Shown here: piece by piece, positions 16,359 to 25,097 of the stretch | How positions within the stretch are numbered: position 1 is the stretch's first letter | Layout: each line of letters opens with the position of its first letter | Source of the DNA: Brachyspira murdochii | GTDB lineage: Bacteria; Spirochaetota; JAAYUW01 | Assembly (NCBI GenBank): GCA_020722965.1 | Contig: DYJT01000003.1 | Span: forward strand, 129,430 to 165,133 | Direction: 5' to 3' | Length of the DNA: 35,704 nt | Position numbers and translations under genes: made by a program | Notes under the pieces: generated by a model | Database searches by the model: none | Told to the model about the DNA's origin: nothing | What the model saw: only the letters and a program-made list of their open reading frames with translations

Positions 16359-17594
16359 ATGAAAAGATTAAACTTTATCCTTGTATCCTTTTATGGTTTC
16401 CCTTATACAGCAATTGCAGCATTAAGAGTTTCTCTTTTAGCCAACTTTCTTTCTGAAAAAGGACATAACATATTTTATATAAAAGCAGACAATAGATACT
16501 ACAATGATACAATTGATGACCGATTAAAACTAAATGAAAAAATAATTCAGATACCAATTTTTGTTGGAAATCGTAGAAATTCTGCAAATTTCAGAATTAA
16601 ATTTACCTTAGCAATATCAAAAGAAATTAAGAAAATAATTAAAAACCATAAAATTGATTTTATCTTTTTCTGTTCAGATCCATTTTGGTATCTACCATTA
16701 GGGGCTATATATAAAAAACTATACAAAATTCCTTATGTTATAGACTTTAGAGACATAATGTATAGACATCCTTTGTTTGAGTTAAATAAATACAAAGATA
16801 TTGGTAACAAAATATCTGATAAATTATTAGAAAAACTGTATATCAAACATGCCGCATTAATAATAGATGTAACAGAGGAAAACACTAAATTACATCAAAA
16901 AATCTATAGTAAATATAAGAACAAATTTATCACCATCAAAAATGGATATGATCCTGCTATTATAGAATTAACAGAAAATTTTGATAAAAATTACGAAACA
17001 AAAATAAAAAATGGATCAAAAAGTGATATGAAAAATGAATTAAAAAATGAACTTACAAAAAGAAAATTAAAATTAACAATAGCCGGCAAATTTGCATTTT
17101 ATAATCCCCAAGATATAGATAAAATAATTGAAATAGAAAAAATAGACCCTATTTTAGCTGAAAAATTGGAGGTTATCGCAATAGGAAAAGATAGTAGCAT
17201 TTTTAAGGAAAAGTCAAAAGATGCCAAAATTATATATTTTAACTTTCAACCACAGATACCACAAATTGATCTAATTAAGAAACTAAAAGAATCTGATATT
17301 CTTTTATTGAATAATTTTAGTAAAACAGCTTTAGGCACAAAGGTTTTTGATTATATAGGATTAAATAAACCTGTTTTTGCCTTTGTAAAAAAAGATTATG
17401 CTATCTGGAAATTACTTCAAGATTTTGAAAACTCATTCTTAATAGAAAATTCTGAGGATTTAATAAAATCGATATACAAAATTATAGATAAGAATATCAG
17501 ATTTTTAACTGAAAATAATGAAAAAATTACTCAATATTCAAGAAATTTCCAATTTGAAAAACTTAAAGAAATTTTGATAAAAACTTTTTCTTAA
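16359..17594 (+). CDS. Glycosyltransferase, GT-B fold (GT4-like)
   Basis: 411-residue protein with the two-Rossmann-domain layout of GT-B enzymes. The N-terminal half starts 'MKRLNFILVSFYGFPYTAIA' with a following helix (acceptor side, like other GT4-like proteins of this locus). The C-terminal half has 'GKFAFYNPQDIDK', 'IPQIDLIKKLKESDILLL' and 'GTKVFDYIGLNKPVFAF', the usual sugar-nucleotide binding region. Residues about 215-240 form a Lys/Asn-rich low-complexity linker between domains. Donor and acceptor are unknown; context suggests assembly of the cell-surface glycan. No good ribosome site precedes the ATG, which is unusual here. It is on the opposite strand to most of the locus, with an ABC exporter 213 bases downstream. 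Confidence 0.75.
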   Translation: MKRLNFILVSFYGFPYTAIAALRVSLLANFLSEKGHNIFYIKADNRYYNDTIDDRLKLNEKIIQIPIFVGNRRNSANFRIKFTLAISKEIKKIIKNHKIDFIFFCSDPFWYLPLGAIYKKLYKIPYVIDFRDIMYRHPLFELNKYKDIGNKISDKLLEKLYIKHAALIIDVTEENTKLHQKIYSKYKNKFITIKNGYDPAIIELTENFDKNYETKIKNGSKSDMKNELKNELTKRKLKLTIAGKFAFYNPQDIDKIIEIEKIDPILAEKLEVIAIGKDSSIFKEKSKDAKIIYFNFQPQIPQIDLIKKLKESDILLLNNFSKTALGTKVFDYIGLNKPVFAFVKKDYAIWKLLQDFENSFLIENSEDLIKSIYKIIDKNIRFLTENNEKITQYSRNFQFEKLKEILIKTFS

Positions 17595-17610
17595 TAATAA
17601 TAACGACAAT

Positions 17611-17795
17611 AAAAGATAAGGTTATATAAAAGATAAGATTATATAAAATATAAAATTAAAATAAAAGATATGATTATAATAAGAAACAAAATTATAATAA
17701 AAGATAATAAAAGATAAGGTTATAATAAAAATAAAAATAGGATTATAAGAAAGGATAAGATTAAAATTATAAAAGAAAAATAAAAGAATACCCCG
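17611..17795. repeat. Degenerate tandem repeats of about 17 bases
   Basis: The 213-base gap between the glycosyltransferase and the ABC exporter is built of diverged copies of AAAAGATAAGRTTATA. Clear copies begin at 17611, 17628, 17663 and 17709 (first and last identical over 16 bases), with weaker ones near 17736 and 17751. Almost no C occurs on the plus strand. Units are contiguous or separated by AT-rich filler, and there is no open frame. The repeats end about 12 bases before the exporter's GAGGA ribosome site. Confidence 0.7.
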
Positions 17796-17807
17796 TTAGA
17801 GGATTAA

Positions 17808-19697
17808 ATGAATATTTTAAAAAAAATAATTTCAACGATGTGGAAAGAAAACAAGGCAGTCTTTCTGATAAGCGTAATTTTTACGATACTATCGGCGATT
17901 TTCACGATGATGCAAGCAGAAATCGGTCAGGCATTATTCTCTGCAATAAATTCAACTTCTTCGAAAGAAGCTGAACTTGAAAAAACAAATATAATCGAAA
18001 CCGATATAAAAGACGAAAATCAAAAGAATCCATTCATAATACTTTTTAATAACCTTGATAAAATTAAAAACACGAAGGAATTTCTGACTTTTATATTCAT
18101 GCAAAAATCAATAGTTTTAATTATCTTTATAGCAATATTATTTATATTGTTTTATCTATTGCTTAAATTTTTTCTATATATGCAGGGCTATTTGCAGTCG
18201 TTGCTCGCTTTTAAAGCAAGTATTAATATGCAAAAACAGATGTTCGAAAAACTTTTAGCTCTTCCATCACTTTTTTTTAAACAGAAGGCAAAGTCTGGAG
18301 ATTTAATTACAAGAATAATAAGTGACATAAATAACATTAGAATTGCCTCTATGAACATATTCAACACACTTTTTTTTATCCCAATATTGGTGATATTTAG
18401 TGTTATAATGCTTTTTATTAAAAACCATCTTTTTACAACAATCTTAATGATATCCGGTATATTTGGAATAATTATTATAAATATGATTGCAAAACTTGTA
18501 AAACATCAAGTGATACAATCAAGTAAAAAACTTGCTGGAACCGCTAATTATATAAACCAAACGATCTATGGAATAGATGCCATAAAGGTGTTTAATACCG
18601 AAGAATATGAAAAAAGACAATTTTCAGGATTATTAAATCAATATTTTAAATCATATAAAAAACTTTTAAGACTTTCACTACTTGAAAAACCAATCACTGA
18701 AATTTTTGGGGTATTTATTTTACTTCTTATTTTAGGTTCAGGAGCATTACTTTTCTGGAAAGGGAAGTTAACCATAGATCAAATAATAGGTTTTCTTCTA
18801 TATCTAATAGTTTTAGCTCCAAATATTCAGAATATTTCAAGAATTTTATTTCAGTTAAATAATGCTGAAGGTGCAAATGAAAGACTTGAAGAAATTCTTG
18901 AAATGGAAGATGAATCAAAAAACTTTGGGAATAATAAATTAGATAATTTTTCAGGTAATATTGAATTTAAAAATGTTTATTTTTCATATTCAAAAAAAGA
19001 TAATGATAAAGAGCTTATGCATGCTCTATATGATATTTCAATATCCATAAATCAAGGGGAATTCATAGCCATTGTTGGACCGAGTGGCGCCGGAAAAAGT
19101 ACCTTTATAAACTTAATACCAGGTTTATTGCATCCGTTAAAAGGATCAATTTATTTTGATAATATCGATTATAGAGAATTAAAACTAAGTGAGATCAGGA
19201 AGTATATAGCATTAGTTCCTCAAGATGTAGTTCTATTCCCTGATACTTTATATAAAAATATTTTGCTAGGAAATTTAACTGCAAAAGAAGAAGAGGTCTA
19301 CTATTATAGCAAACTGGCTAATGCCGATTCTTTTATAAAAGATTTGCCTGATGGATATAATACTATTTTAGGCGAAAGAGGCTTAACGATATCCGGTGGG
19401 CAAAAGCAAAGAATAGCCATAGCAAGAGCCTTACTAAAAAACCCAAAAATTCTTATCTTTGATGAAGCAACATCTAGTTTGGATTCTGAATCAGAAGGGG
19501 CTATTCAAAATGCTATGGAAAATATAATGCATAGACAAACTTTGATTGTGATCGCGCATAGACTTTCAACTGTATTAAAAGCAGATAAAATTGTTGTTCT
19601 AGATAAAGGGAAAATTGTTGAGGTAGGAAAGCATACTGAATTACTTGAGAAAAATGGACTTTATAAAAACTTATATAATTCCCAATTTAAGAGTTAA
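17808..19697 (+). CDS. ABC-type exporter with fused membrane and ATPase domains; possible lipid-linked glycan flippase
   Basis: 629-residue half-transporter of the MsbA/PglK type. The N-terminal part has about six membrane helices (first near 18-38, second near 100-125); the C-terminal part is the ATPase with Walker A 'GPSGAGKST' (about 424-432), Q-loop 'LVPQDVVLFPDTL', signature 'TISGGQKQRIA' (about 527), Walker B 'ILIFDEATSSLD' and H-loop 'AHRLST'. All catalytic residues are present. It would work as a homodimer. The loop between helices 1 and 2 is long and charged (about 45-95). No Wzx flippase gene is seen in the window, so a role in moving a lipid-linked oligosaccharide is plausible, but lipid or drug export is equally compatible with sequence alone. 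AGAGGA precedes the ATG. Confidence 0.85.
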   Translation: MNILKKIISTMWKENKAVFLISVIFTILSAIFTMMQAEIGQALFSAINSTSSKEAELEKTNIIETDIKDENQKNPFIILFNNLDKIKNTKEFLTFIFMQKSIVLIIFIAILFILFYLLLKFFLYMQGYLQSLLAFKASINMQKQMFEKLLALPSLFFKQKAKSGDLITRIISDINNIRIASMNIFNTLFFIPILVIFSVIMLFIKNHLFTTILMISGIFGIIIINMIAKLVKHQVIQSSKKLAGTANYINQTIYGIDAIKVFNTEEYEKRQFSGLLNQYFKSYKKLLRLSLLEKPITEIFGVFILLLILGSGALLFWKGKLTIDQIIGFLLYLIVLAPNIQNISRILFQLNNAEGANERLEEILEMEDESKNFGNNKLDNFSGNIEFKNVYFSYSKKDNDKELMHALYDISISINQGEFIAIVGPSGAGKSTFINLIPGLLHPLKGSIYFDNIDYRELKLSEIRKYIALVPQDVVLFPDTLYKNILLGNLTAKEEEVYYYSKLANADSFIKDLPDGYNTILGERGLTISGGQKQRIAIARALLKNPKILIFDEATSSLDSESEGAIQNAMENIMHRQTLIVIAHRLSTVLKADKIVVLDKGKIVEVGKHTELLEKNGLYKNLYNSQFKS

Positions 19698-19703
19698 TAG
19701 AAT

Positions 19704-21167
19704 TCAAATATTAATTATTTCATCTACTATCTTTTTAATTTTATCTTCATTATTATCTTCAAAGAATATTTCTGAATTGTTTTTTGAAAATTGTAGTTTT
19801 CCAATGATATTTACAAACTCTTCAGGACTATCAACACAATAAGTATTTACATTTAACTTAATAAGGTCATTTAAATGAATTTTAGATAAATTATCAATAT
19901 TTAATAGTAAATTAGGCTTTTCTAAGGCAATAGCTTCAAAAGCACAGGTAGAATATACGGTAGAATGTATATCTGAAAATTTCATTACTTTATAAGCATC
20001 CAATTTTGAGGATATGCTTTGCATCAATATTAAAGATTCTGGAAGATCAAAAGAGGAATAATCCTTATTTAAATATCTTGGAATATAAATTATCAAAATC
20101 TGATCGCTAATAGAAAGAACCTTTTTTAAAAAATCGATTGACTTCGCTTCTACTGTCCATTGAGAAGTAAAAGCCACAATATATTTATATTTTTTTTTGA
20201 ATTTATCTATCTGGATTTTTATGGATTCACCCAGAACATATTCATTTTTTATATAATTTAAATAATAACTTCCAATAGGTATAATCCTTTTTTTATCTAT
20301 AAAATTTCCATTATCTATTTTTGAAGAAAAATAATTCCCAAAAGACAAGAAATAATCAGGAAAAAAAGAATCATCCATTTTTATTTCAATATTATAAGCC
20401 AAATGATTTTCATTAATAATCCCATGCTGAAATTCTATCGTTTTAATTCCATTAATTTTAGCCGTATAAATTGCTGCATAATTTAAATCTATATAATAAC
20501 AACTTAAAAGAATTGCCCTGGGTTTCCAAATTTTATAAAAAATTTTTAAAGTGTATATCAATTTTAATATATGAGAAATATGAGATCTATAATTAGTTTT
20601 AAAACCAAAATTATTTTGTATTTCTTTGAATAAAGATTCATTTTCAATTTTTAAATTTTTTTGTCTAATCTTTTTATTAAAAAAAAGGATCAAATCCCCA
20701 AAACTTTTAAAAAATTGTGAAGATACGGTATTTTTATATTTTAATTCACTTCTTTTATAATGAAAAGTTTTTAATGGAGTTTCAATAATAAGCACATTTT
20801 CCGAATCAACATTATTTATAAATGGTTCAAAAAGCTTATTTATCTGTCTGTCATCGATTAAACGATTTTCAAGAGTTGATGTAAAAATTACATATTTATA
20901 TTTACGAAATAAATAGTTAAAACCATATAAGATATTTACAAACCTTTTTAAATTATTCAAAATGTAATTTAAAAAAGTCTTAATCTTTTTTTCCTTAATT
21001 TTAATTACATTTTTCTTTTTATTTCTGAATGAATCGTAATCGATAGAATATTTCAACCTGATCGCTGGCCAGATAGAAATATTTGAAGTTTTAATTATGG
21101 ATGGATCTATTTTATTGCTATAAAGATAATTTTCAATTAAATATAATAAATTAGAATTCTTTTCCAT
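19704..21167 (-). CDS. Putative glycosyltransferase with QHG motif, candidate legionaminic acid transferase
   Basis: 487 residues; I do not recognise a specific family. It is soluble overall, very rich in Lys, Ile and Asn. The central segment 'TAKINGIKTIEFQHGIINE' (about residues 240-258) followed by 'PDYFLSFGNYFSSKI' resembles capsule, CDP-glycerol and Kdo-type transferases, in which a Q-H-G turn starts the second Rossmann domain. The C-terminal part has 'FSDIHSTVYSTCAFEAIALE', similar to the donor-binding segment of sialyl- and Kdo-type enzymes. It overlaps legF by 17 bases and is the last gene of the legionaminic acid set, so transfer of legionaminic acid from CMP is the natural guess (inference only). 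Its stop is six bases from the convergent exporter stop. Confidence 0.6.
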   Translation of the reverse strand: MEKNSNLLYLIENYLYSNKIDPSIIKTSNISIWPAIRLKYSIDYDSFRNKKKNVIKIKEKKIKTFLNYILNNLKRFVNILYGFNYLFRKYKYVIFTSTLENRLIDDRQINKLFEPFINNVDSENVLIIETPLKTFHYKRSELKYKNTVSSQFFKSFGDLILFFNKKIRQKNLKIENESLFKEIQNNFGFKTNYRSHISHILKLIYTLKIFYKIWKPRAILLSCYYIDLNYAAIYTAKINGIKTIEFQHGIINENHLAYNIEIKMDDSFFPDYFLSFGNYFSSKIDNGNFIDKKRIIPIGSYYLNYIKNEYVLGESIKIQIDKFKKKYKYIVAFTSQWTVEAKSIDFLKKVLSISDQILIIYIPRYLNKDYSSFDLPESLILMQSISSKLDAYKVMKFSDIHSTVYSTCAFEAIALEKPNLLLNIDNLSKIHLNDLIKLNVNTYCVDSPEEFVNIIGKLQFSKNNSEIFFEDNNEDKIKKIVDEIINI

Positions 21168-21858
21168 TTTTTATCTTATCATATATAAACTCTGCAAAAT
21201 AAAAATCGAACTGATCGTCTATATCTACCGATGAATATTTATCCATGACAAAAGCATAAATATTACTTGATAGAAAAAATGTTTTTACTTCAATGAAGCT
21301 ACTTGTTTTGCATATATAGATTGCACCATTTAATCTATAATATTTTGGAAGATCCTGGCTTCTTTTATTTTTTATATCTGGATTTAAAAAATTTATTAAA
21401 CTTAAATCTTCTGGTAAGATATTACTCCATAATGGGTTATGTTCATTTTCACAAACAGATATCACGGCATCAGCATTTTTATTATTTAAATATTCAATAG
21501 CACCATCAATATGAATATTATCTCTTAATGGAGAGGTGGGCTGAAGAAGGATTATATAATCGGGTAATGAAGGAATTTTAAATAACAAATCCAAAACGAC
21601 ATCTGTTGTTTTTGCCCTATCGGTAGCCAATTCTTCTGGCCTGATTAAATATTCAATATTTTCATTTTTTGCTATATTTATTATTTTAGGATCATCTGTT
21701 GTAACTATGATATTATCGATAAACCTGGATTTTTTTGCGTATTCGATAGTCCAGAGAATAAGAGGTTTACCATGGAAAATTTTGCAATTTTTATTTGGTA
21801 ATCTCTTGCTATTTTTTCTGGCAGGTATGATAGCCAGTATTGTTTTATTGTTTATCAA
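21151..21858 (-). CDS. legF: CMP-legionaminic acid synthetase (acylneuraminate cytidylyltransferase family)
   Basis: Joins CTP and a nonulosonic acid to give the CMP-sugar donor, the last activation step. The 235 residues have the family's N-terminal nucleotide-binding signature 'IPARKNSKRLPNKN' (11-24), then 'ITTDD'-like 'IVTTDDPKI', 'LATDRAKTTDVV' and 'ILLQPTSPLR'. The neighbours make legionaminic rather than neuraminic acid the probable substrate. The start is TTG, sharing a four-base TTGA overlap with the ptmE stop; an AGAGG site at suitable distance inside ptmE supports this start, and no close ATG exists. The 3' end overlaps the next gene by 17 bases. Confidence 0.88.
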   Translation of the reverse strand: MINNKTILAIIPARKNSKRLPNKNCKIFHGKPLILWTIEYAKKSRFIDNIIVTTDDPKIINIAKNENIEYLIRPEELATDRAKTTDVVLDLLFKIPSLPDYIILLQPTSPLRDNIHIDGAIEYLNNKNADAVISVCENEHNPLWSNILPEDLSLINFLNPDIKNKRSQDLPKYYRLNGAIYICKTSSFIEVKTFFLSSNIYAFVMDKYSSVDIDDQFDFYFAEFIYDKIKNGKEF

Positions 21859-22916
21859 ATTTTAAACCTCTCTATGACTTTTTTATATTCATCCCATTGT
21901 CCAATATCCCTCCACGAATTCTGACTAATAGGGTAAACACCTACTTTAAATCCACTACTTTTTGCTTTTGAAAGCAAATTAGTTGCGTGAAAAAATTTCT
22001 TAGATGGAATTAACTTTAAAATTTCCCTGTTAATTATATATATTCCTGTACTTATAAGGAAATTATATTCTGGTTTCTCAACTATATTTTCTAAGACTCC
22101 ATCCTCTTTAATTTCACAAATTCCATAAGGAATTTTATATGATTGCAGTGAAGCAATTAGGGTAATATCGTTCTTCTTGTTTTTATGAAAGTTTAGTATA
22201 TCATAAAAATCGGCATCTATTATAATGTCACAATTTGTTAGAACTAAGCAATCTGATTTTATTTTATTTTTAATAAGATACAAACTTCCTGCGGTACCTA
22301 AAGGCTCTTGTTCTTCAATAAAATTTAATTTATCATATGGTAAATCTAAAAGGTAGGATTTTATAATTGAAGATTTATAGTTCAATGAGATCCAAAAGTC
22401 TGACACCCCATATTGCTTAAAATTATCTATTACGATTTCTATTATTGTCTTATCTCCGATAGGTATTAATGGTTTAGGTAAGATTTTTGTAAAAGGTTCA
22501 AGCCTTGTCCCAAACCCCCCTGCCATTATAACTACTGGAATATTAATTTTCTCAATTGGATTAATCGATATTTGATTATTCTGAGATTCATTGATAAGTA
22601 TTTCTATTATTTTTTTCCCCTCATTCAAAACTGGTATATATTTTAAGTCTTTGCTTATCATATTATTTTTTATTTTCTCTTTATCAAAACCAGAAAAAAC
22701 AAAATATGGATTTTTATTGCATGCTTGCTCAACAAAGCCATCTAATTTACCAAATTTTAATATGTATCTTCTAATATCTCCATCCGTTAAAGAACCAATT
22801 AAACTTTTATTCTCATCGACGACAAATAATATCCTTTTCGCCGTCTTATCTAATTGTTTCATCGCCTCAATTATTGTTTTTCCTTTATCGATAAGTATAT
22901 CATTAAGAATATTCAT
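21855..22916 (-). CDS. ptmE: CBS-domain nucleotidyltransferase, PtmE-like glucosamine-1-phosphate guanylyltransferase
   Basis: Two N-terminal CBS motifs (about the first 115 residues, 'LIGSLTDGDIRRYIL') precede a sugar-1-phosphate nucleotidyltransferase domain beginning 'VVIMAGGFGTRLEPFTKILP' (G-G-F-G-T-R-L triphosphate loop, then PKPLIPIG). In Campylobacter the enzyme of this layout, PtmE, makes the GDP-activated glucosamine that feeds the GDP-based legionaminic acid route, so it fits the surrounding leg genes. I choose the ATG at 22916 because AAGAGGAAAAG lies just upstream and the protein then starts 'MNILNDILIDKGKT' as relatives do; a longer frame from 22952 adds 12 residues and would overlap legG by 50 bases. 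With the chosen start the overlap is 14 bases. Confidence 0.82.
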   Translation of the reverse strand: MNILNDILIDKGKTIIEAMKQLDKTAKRILFVVDENKSLIGSLTDGDIRRYILKFGKLDGFVEQACNKNPYFVFSGFDKEKIKNNMISKDLKYIPVLNEGKKIIEILINESQNNQISINPIEKINIPVVIMAGGFGTRLEPFTKILPKPLIPIGDKTIIEIVIDNFKQYGVSDFWISLNYKSSIIKSYLLDLPYDKLNFIEEQEPLGTAGSLYLIKNKIKSDCLVLTNCDIIIDADFYDILNFHKNKKNDITLIASLQSYKIPYGICEIKEDGVLENIVEKPEYNFLISTGIYIINREILKLIPSKKFFHATNLLSKAKSSGFKVGVYPISQNSWRDIGQWDEYKKVIERFKI

Positions 22917-24084
22917 CTTTTCCTCTTGAAAAAAAGAATTTTTTAGCTTCATAAGTATTTGGAATAGATTTTATTTTTTCAATTATCTTTTCAGATGCTT
23001 TTCCATCGCCATAGATATTCTTACAATGTTTAATCTTATCTTTAAACTCAGCTGAAATTGATTTAACTATAGCCCTTTTTATATCGACCTCATCAGCCTT
23101 GCAATCGATAATAGTTTCTCCCTTTAACCTTCCCTTTTGTCTTAGACCAATATTAACCGTAGGAATAGAAAAACTTGGTGCCTCTATTATTCCACTTGAA
23201 GAATTTCCGATAACCGCATCTACATATTTCATCGTGCTAAAATATAAAAGTTGCCCCATAGAATCAAATAAAACTGTATCTTCCGGAAATTCTTTTGCAA
23301 AATTTTCTATTTTTTGATTTATCAACCTTCCATCTTTATCGGCATTTGATTTTGTGAATATAAATAAGGAATCTTTAATATTTCGTAAGGCATTAAGCAA
23401 TGCATCTATCTGATTTTCTATATTTAAATCATCAGCTGTAGGAGAATTAAAAGTTATAAGAAAATTATATTTTGAAAATTTTTTACCTATTATTTTTTTT
23501 ACTTCTTCTTTTGAATAGAGATTTAATTCTTTAATAGAATCTAAACCCATTGCTCCGACACAAAAAACTTTTTCTGGATCTTCACCCATCTGTATTAAAT
23601 TTTTCCTATATTCTTCTAATGAAGTAAAATGGTAATGACTTAGTTTACTTATGGAATGCCTGATGTTGTCATCAAGAGATCCTTCGGTTATCTCCCCACC
23701 ATGAATGTGGCAAATCCTGACTTTTGAATAATAGCTAGCTATTGCAAAAGCAAATGTTTCAAATCGATCACCCAATAAAACCGTCAAATCTGGTTTTAAT
23801 CTTCTAATAATTTCAGAATAACTTATGAGAGCAAGTCCGATAGATTTAATTGTCCCTACTTCTGTATCTGAGCTTAGCAAGATTTCAGATTTTTCATCAA
23901 TATTGAAACCATCTTTTTCAATTTCCTTGACAGTATAACCAAATTCTAAAGATAAATGAGAACCAGAAACAACGAGTTGAAGTGTTAAATCCCTGTCATC
24001 TTTAATTTTTTTTATTAAAGGACGAAGTAAGCCATATTCAGATCTTGAACCTGTAAAAACACAAATTTTCCTTTTACCATTCAT
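22903..24084 (-). CDS. legG: GDP-sugar 2-epimerase, hydrolysing (LegG/NeuC family)
   Basis: Removes the nucleotide while inverting C2, giving the free 2,4-diacetamido-2,4,6-trideoxymannose used by the synthase. The 393-residue protein has the NeuC-type start 'VFTGSRSEYGLLRPLI', 'LLGDRFETFAFAIASY', 'CHIHGGEITEGSLDDNIRHS' and 'VIGNSSSGIIEAPSF', all hallmarks of the UDP-GlcNAc 2-epimerase superfamily. Neighbouring legB, legC and legH indicate a GDP-diNAc-bacillosamine-like substrate rather than UDP-GlcNAc, so I name it LegG rather than NeuC. The ATG overlaps the legI stop by four bases (ATGA). Confidence 0.87.
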   Translation of the reverse strand: MNGKRKICVFTGSRSEYGLLRPLIKKIKDDRDLTLQLVVSGSHLSLEFGYTVKEIEKDGFNIDEKSEILLSSDTEVGTIKSIGLALISYSEIIRRLKPDLTVLLGDRFETFAFAIASYYSKVRICHIHGGEITEGSLDDNIRHSISKLSHYHFTSLEEYRKNLIQMGEDPEKVFCVGAMGLDSIKELNLYSKEEVKKIIGKKFSKYNFLITFNSPTADDLNIENQIDALLNALRNIKDSLFIFTKSNADKDGRLINQKIENFAKEFPEDTVLFDSMGQLLYFSTMKYVDAVIGNSSSGIIEAPSFSIPTVNIGLRQKGRLKGETIIDCKADEVDIKRAIVKSISAEFKDKIKHCKNIYGDGKASEKIIEKIKSIPNTYEAKKFFFSRGKDEYS

Positions 24085-25097
24085 ATTACAATATTTTCAT
24101 CCTTTTCATAATCTTTTGTCGCTTTTTTTCCAATTAAAAAATCCCATAGAAATGGATCAAGTCCGTTAGCAGGTCTTTTTGTGGTAATATTATCCTCTGT
24201 AAAAATTTCTCCTTTTTTAATATCTTTTGATGCAACAATACTTTTTCTTACTATTTTTTTATTTTTCAACTCAGATATACTCGGTTTTTTTATTCCATCG
24301 CCTAAGGAAAGTTCAATGTTTCTTATAGATTTTACCATTAATGCAAATTCATCTGGATTTAAGGAGGCTTTATGATCTGGTCCATCCAGATTTTTATCGA
24401 GAGTAAAATGTTTTTCAATTACCTTTGCACCAAGAGCAACAGCTGCAATTGGTACCTCTATCCCTTGTGTATGATCCGAATATCCAGTATCAAGATGAAA
24501 TGCATCTTTTAAGGTCTTTATAGCCAAAAGATTGACCTCTTCATATGGAGCTGGATACTCAGAACTACAGTGTAACAAAGTTATATCATTATAATTTGTT
24601 CCATTTTCCACAAATACATTAATCGCATTCTCAATTTCACCTAAAGTAGACATCCCTGTTGACAATAAAATTTTTTTCTTTAATTTTCCAATCTTTTTTA
24701 AATATGGATAGTTTGTAATTTCTCCGCTAGGTATTTTCCATATAGGGATATCCATTTTAGAAAGAAAATCTATACTCATTAAATCAAATGCGCTGGACAG
24801 AAAAACTATCCCTTTATCCAAACAATATCTATTTAATTCTAAGAAATCCTCATAAGATAATTCAAGTTTCTTAAGCATTTGAAATTGATTGTCGATATTT
24901 TTTGTGTTTTTTTCCTGGTATTTTGCTAGAGGTGCTGATTTACTGACTAAAAGTTCGGTTTTAAATGTTTGAAATTTAATGGCATTTGCACCTATCATTG
25001 CTGCTGAATCTATTAACTTTTTAGCGAGATCTAAACTTCCATTATGATTCACACCAGCTTCCGCTATTATAAATGTTTTATCAAAATTCTTATTCAT
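24081..25097 (-). CDS. legI: Legionaminic acid synthase (NeuB/LegI family)
   Basis: Condenses phosphoenolpyruvate with the 6-deoxy-mannosamine derivative from LegG to form the nine-carbon legionaminic acid. The 338 residues show a barrel domain ('IIAEAGVNHNGSLDLAKKLI', 'IKFQTFKTE', 'IPSGEITNYPYLKKIG', 'LSTGMSTLGEIENAI', 'GYSDHTQGIEVPIAAVALGA' and 'IEKHFTLDKNLDGPDHKASL') and a C-terminal SAF antifreeze-like domain (about 275-335, 'IVASKDIKKGEIF'). These are diagnostic of sialic acid-type synthases; separation of LegI from NeuB or PseI rests on the neighbours. It overlaps legH and legG by four bases each, so the whole stretch is probably translationally coupled. Confidence 0.9.
   Translation of the reverse strand: MNKNFDKTFIIAEAGVNHNGSLDLAKKLIDSAAMIGANAIKFQTFKTELLVSKSAPLAKYQEKNTKNIDNQFQMLKKLELSYEDFLELNRYCLDKGIVFLSSAFDLMSIDFLSKMDIPIWKIPSGEITNYPYLKKIGKLKKKILLSTGMSTLGEIENAINVFVENGTNYNDITLLHCSSEYPAPYEEVNLLAIKTLKDAFHLDTGYSDHTQGIEVPIAAVALGAKVIEKHFTLDKNLDGPDHKASLNPDEFALMVKSIRNIELSLGDGIKKPSISELKNKKIVRKSIVASKDIKKGEIFTEDNITTKRPANGLDPFLWDFLIGKKATKDYEKDENIVI

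Noticed and set aside
17611-17795. CRISPR array
   Set aside because: Units are about 17 bases, diverged and mostly contiguous without unique spacers of constant length, and no cas genes are present.
22591-22929. 112-codon plus-strand frame opposite ptmE
   Set aside because: Hydrophobic low-complexity translation arising from the antisense of ptmE; no independent support.
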